Assembly: GCA_943789105.1 (NCBI GenBank)
Contig: CALSSW010000004.1
Coordinates: forward strand, 1 to 59,364
Reading direction: 5' to 3'
Source: an uncultured Ulvibacter sp.
GTDB lineage: Bacteria > Bacteroidota > Bacteroidia > Flavobacteriales > Flavobacteriaceae
DNA length: 59,364 nt
Shown here: positions 1 through 8,782 of the stretch, one piece after another
Numbering within the stretch: position 1 is the stretch's first letter
Layout of the letters: every line of letters begins with the position of its first letter
Notes under the pieces: model-generated
Seen by the model: only the letters and a program-made list of their open reading frames with translations
What the model was told of the DNA's origin: nothing
The model's database searches: none
Made by a program: the position numbers and the translations under genes

Positions 1-880
1 AAATAAAATCTTCAAAAACATATTCCATTGGAAGAAGGAAAGCGAAAAGTTTTAAATCATTTTTATAATCAAACGAAATACAGTTGGTGAGAAACAATTG
101 GCAATAATCACGAACTGTTTCAAACTCACCAAACATTGGATTGAATGAGATTCTGGAACATTGTTCAGCTGTTGCTCTTTCGTCCGTTACTTCATCTAAT
201 ATAAAAAGGATTTCCCTCAAGTTCTTCTTGTTATCCTGGCTCGAGGTAACATTAAATAGGAGAGTAGTAACATACTTTATTATGCGATTGAATTCATTAT
301 CAAAAACGAAAGCATCATATGTACAATTGAGTTTGTGCCATTTACCTTTGCTTAAGTTTTCGTTAATGTATTCGTTAGTATTTAGTCTTCCTTTGATAAA
401 TGATAATTCACGATTTACTTCTTCATATTGCTGGTAGATAGAAGAGTTTAAAAGTTCGCGGGTGTATTTTGAGAAGAGATAAATTAAAACTTCAAAAAAG
501 TCACTTTTTGCACTACCTAATGAAGCTTGATAATTGGGAAATTTAATTTTGCGACAATAACTTAGCCACCAAAGGATATGGTTTTGGATTTGATTTACTT
601 CATTTTTTGAATAATCTTTTTCAGGATCAAAAAATATCTTCGGTAATAAATTAATTTTATTTCCTTCGTAATGGATTACACCCACATATTTATTTGATTT
701 TAATTCATTTGACTTATGTATGAATTGAAGGAATCTTTGTGACTCTATTTTATCGTTCTCATTTTTAGAGTAGAATGAATTCTTTTCACGACTATTCCAG
801 ATTTCATCAAGAAATCCTTCCAAGCCCTTAAATGAGTCTTGAATATCTATCTTATTTTGATATTCAAAAAGATTAATCAT
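1..880 (-). CDS. mcrC: McrC, 5-methylcytosine restriction system subunit (partial, C-terminus off the left edge)
   Basis: An open frame starts at ATG 880-878 and runs off the left edge; 293 residues are visible, beginning MINLFEYQNKIDIQDSFKG. The segments NKINLLPKIFF, FFEVLIYLFSKYTRELL and LSFIKGRLNTNEYI are typical of the McrC N-terminal region. McrC is the nuclease partner that binds the McrB AAA+ GTPase ring; its C-terminal PD-(D/E)XK domain would lie outside the window, so catalytic competence cannot be judged. The ATG overlaps the mcrB stop by 8 nt (ATGATTAA), which suggests translational coupling. It is the last visible gene of the methyltransferase-X-McrB-McrC cassette. Confidence 0.88.
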   Translation of the reverse strand, partial: MINLFEYQNKIDIQDSFKGLEGFLDEIWNSREKNSFYSKNENDKIESQRFLQFIHKSNELKSNKYVGVIHYEGNKINLLPKIFFDPEKDYSKNEVNQIQNHILWWLSYCRKIKFPNYQASLGSAKSDFFEVLIYLFSKYTRELLNSSIYQQYEEVNRELSFIKGRLNTNEYINENLSKGKWHKLNCTYDAFVFDNEFNRIIKYVTTLLFNVTSSQDNKKNLREILFILDEVTDERATAEQCSRISFNPMFGEFETVRDYCQLFLTNCISFDYKNDLKLFAFLLPMEYVFEDFI

Positions 881-2384
881 TTTTACCTGTGATTTTTAAT
901 GGCCAATTATTTTCTTCAATAGTAAGACCTGCAGAATTTAGTATTCCCTTGACTTCTTTTTCGTCATTCATGTAATATTCAAGTAGAAGAGGAATCACTT
1001 TTTTGTTCATTCTCTCAATTAAATTTTTATTTTCTCCCATGAAATAAGCATGCCCTATTTGAAAATCGTGACCTTTAGATTTAATAATTTGCTGATTGAT
1101 TTTTTTTAGAATATCTACATCATAGATTTCTTGACCTTCGATCTTATATTTCGGATACATTGATTCAAACTCAAATCTTCTTCTAAGAGCGATATCCAAT
1201 AATGCTATTGATTTGTCAGCAGTATTCATAGTACCAATTATGAATAAATTGGATGGAACAATAAATGGATCTCCTGATGGTAACTTTGCTTCTAATGGAA
1301 TTTTTCCATGAGATCTTTTGTCAGGCTCAATTAATGTAATAAGCTCTCCAAAAACTCTCGAAATGTTAGCTCGGTTTATTTCATCAATAATAATTACATA
1401 ATTCTGTCGTTTAATTTGTTCTTTCTTGCCTGAAGAGACTTTACCTAGCTTTAGTAAATCAGTTAAAAGAGGGGTGTAGTATGATGCCAAACCTTGGATT
1501 TCTAAAACAGATTCAACCAAATACATTTTCTTAAGTGTTCCAATACTTAATGTATGTGCTGATCCTCCACTTGCTTTTCTAAAGTAGATTGATTTATTAG
1601 AAATAGCTGTAATGAAAAATGAAACCTTCTTCATTTTCACTTCAATCTCCTCAATTTCACCCTCTACTAAAGGATTTATGTATTGGTTAAACACTTCTTC
1701 AAATGGTTTTTTTGATAACTGTGGTTTTTCCGATTCTATCAGGTTTTTTAATGCCTTATCCGCAATTTCTTTAAAAACACCATCCTTTCTCTCAAAAGTG
1801 AGTTGGTTATCATTTTCTGTATCTGGTCTTAATCCTTGTATAAAATCTTCATAGCTGTAGTTCTGATGAAAAGTGATAAATTCAATTTTGTCATGAAGAT
1901 TAATCTTAAACACTTCCAGAGCCTCATTATACGATTCTATTACACGATTCTCAATTATCTGTGCAGCTCTTAATATTGTATTATATGTTTTTCCTGTTCC
2001 TGGAGGGCCGTAAAAGATTTGATTTAACGGAATATCTGTTGTCATAGTTTTCTTTTTTAAATCAATGTTAATTCCTTCTGTTTCAATGTTATTGAACTTA
2101 TTTCTATAGTTTTTGTCAAATACCGCCTTTCTAAATGCTTTATTATCATATTCTTTCTCTTCTGTATTATTATCTCTCAGTAATTCGGATGCTATAGATT
2201 CTTTAATACTATCATAATTTTTTAAAAAAATATCTGATGTGCTTTCTTCAAAAAAAGCTGCTGTGTCGGGTTTTCCAAAACTTTGTTTTTTTAGTCCTTT
2301 AAATTCTGAATTAATAGGATTAATAAAACCAAACTCATCTTTTTTTAAGCTTAAGCAATATCGTTTGCCTATCTGAAAAGACAT
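873..2384 (-). CDS. mcrB: McrB-type AAA+ GTPase of a restriction system
   Basis: This 503-aa protein is the motor subunit of a McrBC-type restriction complex, hydrolysing GTP to drive translocation and to activate McrC. Visible motifs are Walker A GPPGTGKT (residues 126-133), the McrB-typical TFHQNYSYEDFIQGLRP (about 171-187), Walker B IIIDEINRAN (331-340), the GTMNTAD signature (384-390) and LLDIALRRRF (395-404). A roughly 100-residue stretch between 205 and 330 interrupts the AAA core. Residues 1-115 form an unrecognised N-terminal region where McrB proteins carry their target-recognition domain. It starts 53 nt after the upstream 320-aa gene and overlaps mcrC by 8 nt. Family assignment is firm; target specificity cannot be read from the sequence. 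Confidence 0.93.
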   Translation of the reverse strand: MSFQIGKRYCLSLKKDEFGFINPINSEFKGLKKQSFGKPDTAAFFEESTSDIFLKNYDSIKESIASELLRDNNTEEKEYDNKAFRKAVFDKNYRNKFNNIETEGINIDLKKKTMTTDIPLNQIFYGPPGTGKTYNTILRAAQIIENRVIESYNEALEVFKINLHDKIEFITFHQNYSYEDFIQGLRPDTENDNQLTFERKDGVFKEIADKALKNLIESEKPQLSKKPFEEVFNQYINPLVEGEIEEIEVKMKKVSFFITAISNKSIYFRKASGGSAHTLSIGTLKKMYLVESVLEIQGLASYYTPLLTDLLKLGKVSSGKKEQIKRQNYVIIIDEINRANISRVFGELITLIEPDKRSHGKIPLEAKLPSGDPFIVPSNLFIIGTMNTADKSIALLDIALRRRFEFESMYPKYKIEGQEIYDVDILKKINQQIIKSKGHDFQIGHAYFMGENKNLIERMNKKVIPLLLEYYMNDEKEVKGILNSAGLTIEENNWPLKITGKND

Positions 2385-2437
2385 TTGACTGCTCCCTGTA
2401 CTAAAGACTATTTTTTCACTATTTTCGATTTTCTAAA

Positions 2438-3400
2438 TCATTCAATTAATCTGTCTAGTACGTTAAAAAACACTCCATTAGACCTTGCTGTACTAGACTT
2501 GATTCTATTTTCAAAGTCTTTGCCGTCAACTTCAAGATCATTCTTCCAGTCGAGAAATTCTATCCATCTATTCCAGGCAGCCATTTTAAAACCATAATCA
2601 CCATCTTCATTTTTTTCAGCTGCTTTTTTCCATGAATCTTCTAGCTCTCCTTTCAATATGGCTTTTATGTTAGATATATCATTATTTATATCCCAAATTT
2701 GAAAATCTTCCTCACAAATATTATGTTTCAAAAACCAGGACTTTACTTCTGGCATTCTATTGATGTATTCATTTACTGTGGACTCATTCTTAATATTCCT
2801 TATTTCTAAACAATATTTTTTGAATTCTTCTTTTATACTGGAATACTCATCCATAAGTAACTCCCAGTCTTTTTTCCTTGTTTTTGCATTTTTATAAGAT
2901 TTTGGTGCGTTGGCAACCTTTTTTGCAGACATATGCAATTGTCCATTTTTTACAAATATTTCATATATAAACCAACACGCCTCTTCGCCAAAATTGTCAC
3001 TTATTCTATTATAAAATTCTTCGTTTGAATTATCATAAACTTTTATTTTATTATTGTACTTCAGGATTTTCCGCCCAATGTGTGATCCTGTCGTCTCCTC
3101 TAGTACAAGAAGGTAAAAGGGTCCATCAAATTCATCATTGTTTACAAAAACGGAATCAAATTTTCCGGAGGCAAAAATAATTTTATTATTTAAATTTTTT
3201 ATGTTGGCTGTATGATTGGAGTTGTCCGTGGGGTTGAAATCAAAATGATTTATATTAATTAAATCAACTATATCTTGCCCACCTTCTACGCTAATTGGAT
3301 AATTAGGTCTTTCTTGACCAAGGGCAGTACCCCAACTTGCAGTGTTGCCAGCTGATTCCGTATCGCCATTAAAGTAAAGTGATGTTATATCTAGTTTCAT
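2438..3400 (-). CDS. Unrecognised 320-aa protein between DNA methyltransferase and McrB
   Basis: I do not recognise this protein. It is soluble (no signal peptide or membrane segment), with an acidic, Asn-rich N-terminal half and a more helical C-terminal half rich in charged residues and Trp (for example WNRWIEFLDWKNDL near residue 280). Its ATG overlaps the methyltransferase stop by 4 nt and mcrB follows after 53 nt, so the four genes very likely form one operon. In BsuMI of Bacillus subtilis the restriction function needs three genes (ydiR-ydiS-ydjA) beside two m5C methyltransferases, with ydiS McrB-like. By position this protein could be the third restriction subunit, perhaps for DNA recognition. 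That role is inference from context only. Confidence 0.75.
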   Translation of the reverse strand: MKLDITSLYFNGDTESAGNTASWGTALGQERPNYPISVEGGQDIVDLININHFDFNPTDNSNHTANIKNLNNKIIFASGKFDSVFVNNDEFDGPFYLLVLEETTGSHIGRKILKYNNKIKVYDNSNEEFYNRISDNFGEEACWFIYEIFVKNGQLHMSAKKVANAPKSYKNAKTRKKDWELLMDEYSSIKEEFKKYCLEIRNIKNESTVNEYINRMPEVKSWFLKHNICEEDFQIWDINNDISNIKAILKGELEDSWKKAAEKNEDGDYGFKMAAWNRWIEFLDWKNDLEVDGKDFENRIKSSTARSNGVFFNVLDRLIE

Positions 3401-4348
3401 AATTGATTAAATATTTGTTTAAAAATTTTCCCTGTAAGACTCACATCCCAACCATTACCAGCTCTTTTACAGATTTGTTGATAAGATTGATTTCCAAAAT
3501 TAAACTCCCCATCATCAAAGCCCATGAGTCTGTAATGCTCTGTCATTGATAATTTACGCACAATAAACTTTCCCTTTTTTGGTGGGTGTACAACACGTAA
3601 TGAGTTATGATGAGGTTCAGTTATTGTGATTGATGTGCCATCATGTCTTATTTTTTTATTATATATATCCAAACATAGAGGCTCCTTTACATTAAAATCT
3701 ACCTTATGTAATTCTTCAAGCCTGGCAATTTGTTTTTCATTTAAAAATATATCTTTAGAAGGTTTTTTCATCTAAAAAGTCTTTAAACCTTTTTTTTAAT
3801 TCTATTTTTCCAGGATCAATACTAAATTCTTGAGGAAGATCTCCAAGATAAGCGTAAATCCATACTCGCTCTCTATTTTGAGGTATACCATAGTGTTTCG
3901 TATTCATTAGTTTCCATACAACACTATAACCAAGTTTTTTTAACTCGTCTTGGATTTTTTCGAAAGTATCTTTATGTCTTTTGGTTATTAATCCTTTAAC
4001 ATTTTCAAGTAAAATATGCTTTGGTCTTTTGGCTTTACAAATTCTAATAACATCATAAAAAAGAGTTCCTCTGATGTCTAGCTCCCCTTTTCCTAGACCA
4101 GCAGAAGAAAACGGTTGGCACGGAAACCCGCCTGTAAACATATCAATATCAGGGATGTTATCTGTTTTAATTTTTGTAATATCTCCATAGTTTTTTATCC
4201 CGGGGTGATTTAATTCAAAAATCTCAGAAGCAAATTTATCGTTTTCAGAAAAACCAATAACTTCAAATGGTATTCCAGATTTATTTAACCCAAAAGATGC
4301 CCCACCATAACCAGCAAATGCTTCAAATACTCTCATTTTATTTATCAT
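3397..4348 (-). pseudogene. C5-cytosine DNA methyltransferase, split by one frameshift
   Basis: Two overlapping frames (4348-3755 and 3771-3397) together make one Dcm-type m5C methyltransferase. The first carries motif I FEAFAGYGG, motif IV GGFPCQPFS with the catalytic Cys, motif VI ENVKGL and motif VIII QNRERVW. The second carries the end of the target-recognition region, MTEHYRLMGF, and motif X AGNGWDVSLTGKI. The break lies in a run of six T (plus strand, 3763-3768); with five, the reading ...FLDEKPSKDIFLNE is continuous and the total of 951 nt gives 316 aa, a normal size. It would modify host DNA against the McrBC-like nuclease downstream and perhaps other nucleases of the island. Whether the frameshift is real or an error cannot be told here. 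Confidence 0.9.
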
Positions 4349-4408
4349 AATTAATTGAAATCTAGAAGTAATATTAGAGAATCTAAATTAATAATATTTG
4401 AAGAGTTT

Positions 4409-4430
4409 ACTTATTTTTTTTTAAATAAGT
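4409..4430. repeat. AT-rich inverted repeat in the divergent methyltransferase / 212-aa gene spacer
   Basis: ACTTATTT (4409-4416) and AAATAAGT (4423-4430) are perfect inverted arms around a T-only loop of six. A second, shorter inverted repeat (TTCATT / AATGAA) follows at about 4431-4451. The 140-nt spacer separates two divergent defence genes, so these could be operator or transcript hairpin elements. AT-rich DNA makes chance hairpins common. I see no clear TAnnTTTG promoter in either direction. Confidence 0.3.
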
Positions 4431-4488
4431 TTTCATTGTTTTATTAAATGAAAAAATTAAATTACATTGAAACATTAAAAATAAATTT

Positions 4489-5127
4489 ATGAGTAAAAAT
4501 GCGATGAGTAGTGGGCAGGCAAGATCAATTAAATTGTCAGGTGATAGATTAAGGAAGCATTTTTATAATCAATGCACAGATTCTAATGGAAATATAAAAA
4601 AAGAAAATTTAATTGGTTTAAATAATCAAAATTTAGAAGGTTCTTATGTCTTAAAATCAGGAAAGAATTGGCAATTTCATTTAGGTAGTTTTTTGCCCTA
4701 CACAAAAAACTGGGGCGTTCAATTTTTCAATCAGGGCAAAATTGTAAAGTACCAACTTGAGAGTAAGGATATTTTTTTTGATTTTCGTAGTGAAACTTTT
4801 TTGAGAACATTTATGTTAAAAGGTCATTTCTTTGTTGTTTACGATACAACAAATTGGCTGATTTTTGACAGTCAAGACATTATTGATTTAATGCAAGATC
4901 CGAGTATTGTTAAATGGAGGATTCTTGACAGTGGTAGGGTAAAGGGGGATTTTTATGAAAATGGTTCAAAGCGAACTATTTTTACACTTGAATATAGAGC
5001 TGAAATACACAAAAAACAATTTGTTTTTGGAGCCCATGGCGGTGGTGCTGGAGAAAAGTTGAAATATTATTTAAAAGAATATTTATTTTACACTTCTATT
5101 CCAGTTGCCTACGAACATTGGAAGTAG
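4489..5127 (+). CDS. Unrecognised 212-aa defence-island protein (candidate restriction or accessory factor)
   Basis: This is the only plus-strand gene of the island, divergent from the methyltransferase (140 nt) and running tail-to-tail into the PD-(D/E)XK gene with a 32-nt overlap. The protein is soluble, with a basic N-terminus (SSGQARSIKLSGDRLRKHF), many aromatic residues in the middle (QFHLGSFLPYTKNWGVQFF) and a Gly-rich C-terminal stretch (FGAHGGGAGEKLKYYL). I cannot match it to a family. Placement beside a C5 methyltransferase fits a cognate type II endonuclease, but I see no convincing PD-(D/E)XK or HNH motif. A regulator, inhibitor or effector is equally possible. The codon use is as AT-rich as its neighbours and the frame is clean, so it is probably a real gene. 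Confidence 0.72.
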   Translation: MSKNAMSSGQARSIKLSGDRLRKHFYNQCTDSNGNIKKENLIGLNNQNLEGSYVLKSGKNWQFHLGSFLPYTKNWGVQFFNQGKIVKYQLESKDIFFDFRSETFLRTFMLKGHFFVVYDTTNWLIFDSQDIIDLMQDPSIVKWRILDSGRVKGDFYENGSKRTIFTLEYRAEIHKKQFVFGAHGGGAGEKLKYYLKEYLFYTSIPVAYEHWK

Positions 5128-6034
5128 TGTCAGTAAACTCAATTTTTTGTTCATTTCTAATGTTAATGTCGTATTTTATTTTATCTACCCTTAAGTCTTC
5201 TCCTTTTTTTAGATAAGGGAAATTATTTGATTTGGTGTCAAAAACATTAATACCCAACAAATTAACCTTAATAAGATTCGAGTAATTTTTAAAATAATCA
5301 TATTTAACCTTATTTGTTTTTTCAATTAAAATATTTGCAAGATCTCTATCATTTAACATTATTATTATCTCATCCATAATTTTCCTTATTGTTAAGCCAG
5401 TATCACTTGGAAGAAAATCACATACCACCATATGTTGATTTTTTAGTGAATTGTCTAATTGCTCCACAGAACTTATTGAAATCCAATCTTTAAAGGGCTG
5501 CATTCTAGATTTGACTTCTACTCCAAATTTATCGCTGAAAATAAAATCTATTTTCGAACCTTCAGGCCCCTGCCAGTTGTTAAGTTGATTAGATTTCGGA
5601 AATTCTTTAATTAATTTTTTTAAAATATAGAGTTCTCCAATTAGACCAATTTGCTTTTCCATTGATAATTCTAATGATTTACCGTTGGAAAAATAAAGCC
5701 AATCATCAATATATTTTTTAATATCTAATGGAGATGCTATTTCTTTTTTTGATAATTCGAAAAGCACATATTCAATTAGTGATGCAAATACCTCTAGTTC
5801 CGCATAATTATTTACTTTTGAGTGAATAACAACAAATAATTCTGCCTTGCGCTTCACTGTTAAAAGAGAGAATTTTTCGTATTGTTTGTTTATTTCCTTT
5901 CCCTCTAGAAAGGATATTTCAATACCAAAATCTAATGATGTGCTTCCACAAAATAAATCTATTAAATATTTTTTATATTTAAGTTTAATTTTAGAAGCCA
6001 ATTGTAATTTCTTAAACTCTTCAATTATTTTCAT
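5096..6034 (-). CDS. PD-(D/E)XK motif nuclease (DUF4420 family)
   Basis: This 312-aa protein fits the DUF4420/PD-(D/E)XK family linked to Z1 helicase defence operons. Conserved points are GLIGEL (residues 130-135), W154 with GPEG (156-159), D163 in KIDF, EVK at 173-175, and ISSVEQLD (187-194). E134, D163, E173 and K175 form a plausible catalytic set for a restriction-fold nuclease. It should be the DNA-cutting subunit of the AIPR-ATPase-Z1 cassette. Its ATG (6034) lies 14 nt inside the frameshift-corrected end of the Z1 gene, so the two are coupled. Its 3' end overlaps the opposing 212-aa gene by 32 nt. Confidence 0.88.
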   Translation of the reverse strand: MKIIEEFKKLQLASKIKLKYKKYLIDLFCGSTSLDFGIEISFLEGKEINKQYEKFSLLTVKRKAELFVVIHSKVNNYAELEVFASLIEYVLFELSKKEIASPLDIKKYIDDWLYFSNGKSLELSMEKQIGLIGELYILKKLIKEFPKSNQLNNWQGPEGSKIDFIFSDKFGVEVKSRMQPFKDWISISSVEQLDNSLKNQHMVVCDFLPSDTGLTIRKIMDEIIIMLNDRDLANILIEKTNKVKYDYFKNYSNLIKVNLLGINVFDTKSNNFPYLKKGEDLRVDKIKYDINIRNEQKIEFTDTTSNVRRQLE

Positions 6035-8782
6035 CTCTTAGTTCTTCTGAGTATTCATTAATTAATTCTTCGGTAAAAAACACTGTTTGCTAACACTGAA
6101 ATATAATCTATATCATTATTTGATCCCGGCATTGAAATTGACCAACCCCATAAATTTTGATCTTCAAATATTTTTAGATTTAGTTTATCATTTTCTTTGG
6201 GTTTTATAGGAAAAATTAAAAGTAACGGATTTTTTTTTCTGAATTTTTCTCTTTTCTCTGGCTGTTGTTCGATCTTTTTCGTTTTTGTAATCACCATTTA
6301 AGAACCTATATTCATGCTGAGGTATGCTTAGTTGATTTTTCGGGATTTTTAGATTTATGCCATCAATAGTTTCTTCTAGACCCCTTACAACTTTTTTGTA
6401 AGTTTTACCATTGATACAAACAACTTCTTTTGAAACACCTGTTACTAAGCTTACATCCCACTTTAATAACTTATTTTCAGGTTTTGATAAAAACTCTAAT
6501 ATAAATCTTAGAGGTAATTTTGCGCTTGTATTGCTTATTTTTTGATTAGGTAACTTGTATTTACTTATAAAGTTATTTATTATATCATTTGGCACATCCA
6601 AAAAACCTAATAAGTTATCCTTAGTTTGGTCTAAAAACAAACCAGGATAAGTAGAAGGATTATAATTAATACAATTTTTTGATTGGTGCATATTATCAAT
6701 AAAGGATAATACAAGTTCATTGTTCCAAATTGTAGCCTCTTTATTGTTTAAAAATCGGACGGTCTCCATATTTCTTGCATCCAAAGATAATTTTAGAGTT
6801 ATTTTTTGTGCCGATTTACTTTTAGCTCTTGATAGAACATTTAGGCCTTGGCGTGATTTCATATCTCTTACAGCTTCCTCAATTACAACATTTGGATGTC
6901 TGCGAATATTTAAACCAAAATCTTTAGGTGATTGTCCAAGTTGTTTCATTTCCTCAATCTGTTTGAGTAGGTCTATGACAGATTCTTCAATCAATTCAAA
7001 TCTATTTTGAATTGTAGGAGTAGTATATACACTTAGATAAGTTAAAATATTTTTTTTATGTCCAAACCAACGCCCCATTTGCATAAGTGTGTCAAATGTT
7101 TTTGTTGTTCTCAAAAATACAGATGTAATTAAACCTTCAATAGTATAACCTCTTGAGAGAGATATACCACCAACCAAAATAGAATTTCTTTTCACATTTT
7201 TTTTGTAGGTAAGTGGTATTTTTGTTTTTTGATGTATATCATAAATGCTTGTAATAGCAATAGTTTTTTCAAGTTCATTCCAGAAATCTAAAATCGAATT
7301 GAATGGTTCAATATTATTTTCTGCCATTTCTCTAATCAATAAGAGCCAATCATCACTAACCTTATTCATGGAAGAATTTCGTATTATCTTATACAATTCT
7401 TCTATAAATTCATTTATCAATGAACTGAGCTCAATATGCCTGTCTGTAAACCTTGACACATTAAATAACATAGATAGATGATCCATTTCTGGTTTTTCTT
7501 CTCTCAAACAAGTAGCGTCAAATAAAAATCGGCAAATAGCATGCTTTGCGTAAATTGGTAATTCACAAAATTTATCATCTTTTTTTGCAGTAAAGACAAA
7601 TTTTAATTCTTCCTCAAGTGCTTCATAATCACTGAAAACATCCAGAGAATAAACGTCAACAAAACTTTGAAAAAGTGTTTCTCTAACTCCAACATAAGAA
7701 CTTGGTTTGTCTAATGCCCATATAAAACTTTTTGGAAACAAATCTGACCCATAGTCTTCATTTGTTCCTCTGTGGTCTATTAAAATATTAGCAAAAGGTG
7801 TTGCTGTAACCGCTAGATAAGTTGATACGTCAAACGAATTTAAAATATCTCTAATACCTCTATTTATTGCAGTTGGATCTTCTTCTATTTTTGTATTAAC
7901 ACTAGCATAATCACTTTCATCATCAATCAATAACACTGCTTTTTTTAATACACCACCTTTTCCTGCCTGACTCTCTAGCCATTTCTTTAAATTTTTTAGC
8001 GGTGTCACATTTTTCTTTACAACAGCAATTACTGGGACTTTTGTATTTTCTAGTGTAACACCATTAAGTTGCGCATTTGCTATTTTTTTATTGAAATCTG
8101 AGTCCGTAGAAGTAAGACTTATTGGCTTTTTTTTTGCTATTACGCCTACTAATCCCTTTCCTATTAAATCATGATTTAATCTATTTTGAGTTTGTTCTCT
8201 TAGAATATTTGTTGCACCAGCCAAAACGATTATCATGTCAAAACCAGTACCCATAGCAGCATTAGCTACACTGGCATAGTTAAGTGTTTTTCCAGATTGT
8301 ACAAACCCAAAAACTAAGCCCCGTATATGTTTAATATTTTCCCTGTAAGGTGAGCCACAAAGATTCAAAATTGATTCTGTATCTTGTTTTAATGTGTAGT
8401 TAACTTGTGGTCCTAATTTTTCTTTGTAAAGATCACTAAATCTTTCACTGTAATATTTTTCATAGCCTTCAGTAGTTTTAAATTTAGAGAACCATTGTTT
8501 ATCGTATTCTTCTGTGTTATCCTCAAGTCCAAAACCTGGTGAATATTTGACCATTATTTCCTCAAAAAGTGTCTTTGTGATGTAATCCCATCTAATGTTT
8601 TGTGTGTTCTCTTTAGCAGTGGGTTCTAGCATTACCTCTAAACTCTCATATGGTAGAGATTTCCATTTTTGAACCTTATCTAAAACATCTGATTCTTCAG
8701 GTAGTTCAAACAAATCATTGGCTTCATGTTTGTCAGCAAAATTCTTCTTTATAAAACTTATGATTTTTGATTCAAGACTCAT
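6021..8782 (-). CDS. Z1-domain SF2 helicase/ATPase, C-terminus disturbed by two frameshifts
   Basis: Motor protein of the Z1 family found in restriction-like defence operons. Motifs: Walker A GFVQSGKT (159-166), Walker B LLIDDESDYAS (284-294), TATPF (326-330), SLSRGYTIEGL (541-551) and QMGRWFG (568-574). The uninterrupted frame stops at 6188 after 864 aa with an unnatural Lys-rich tail. Shortening the run at 6230-6238 from nine to eight bases leads into a second frame reading NPLLLIFPIKP and GWSISMPGSN, which looks like the usual Z1 C-terminus. Shortening the six-base run at 6075-6080 to five then continues through TEELINEYSEEL to a TGA at 6021-6023, overlapping the PD-(D/E)XK start. The corrected length is 2760 nt (919 aa), normal for Z1 proteins. 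The upstream ATPase gene overlaps its ATG by 11 nt. Confidence 0.92.

Noticed and set aside
141..437. 98-aa plus-strand open frame at the left edge
   Set aside because: It is antisense to the clearly coding mcrC frame, which is open to the window edge.
3763..3768. Phase-variable switch in the methyltransferase
   Set aside because: A run of only six bases is too short for typical slipped-strand switching, and the other local frameshifts suggest sequence error.
6058..6297. A separate 79-aa minus-strand gene
   Set aside because: Its sequence is the expected Z1 C-terminus in a shifted frame, and it overlaps the Z1 frame at a nine-base run. It is a fragment, not a gene.
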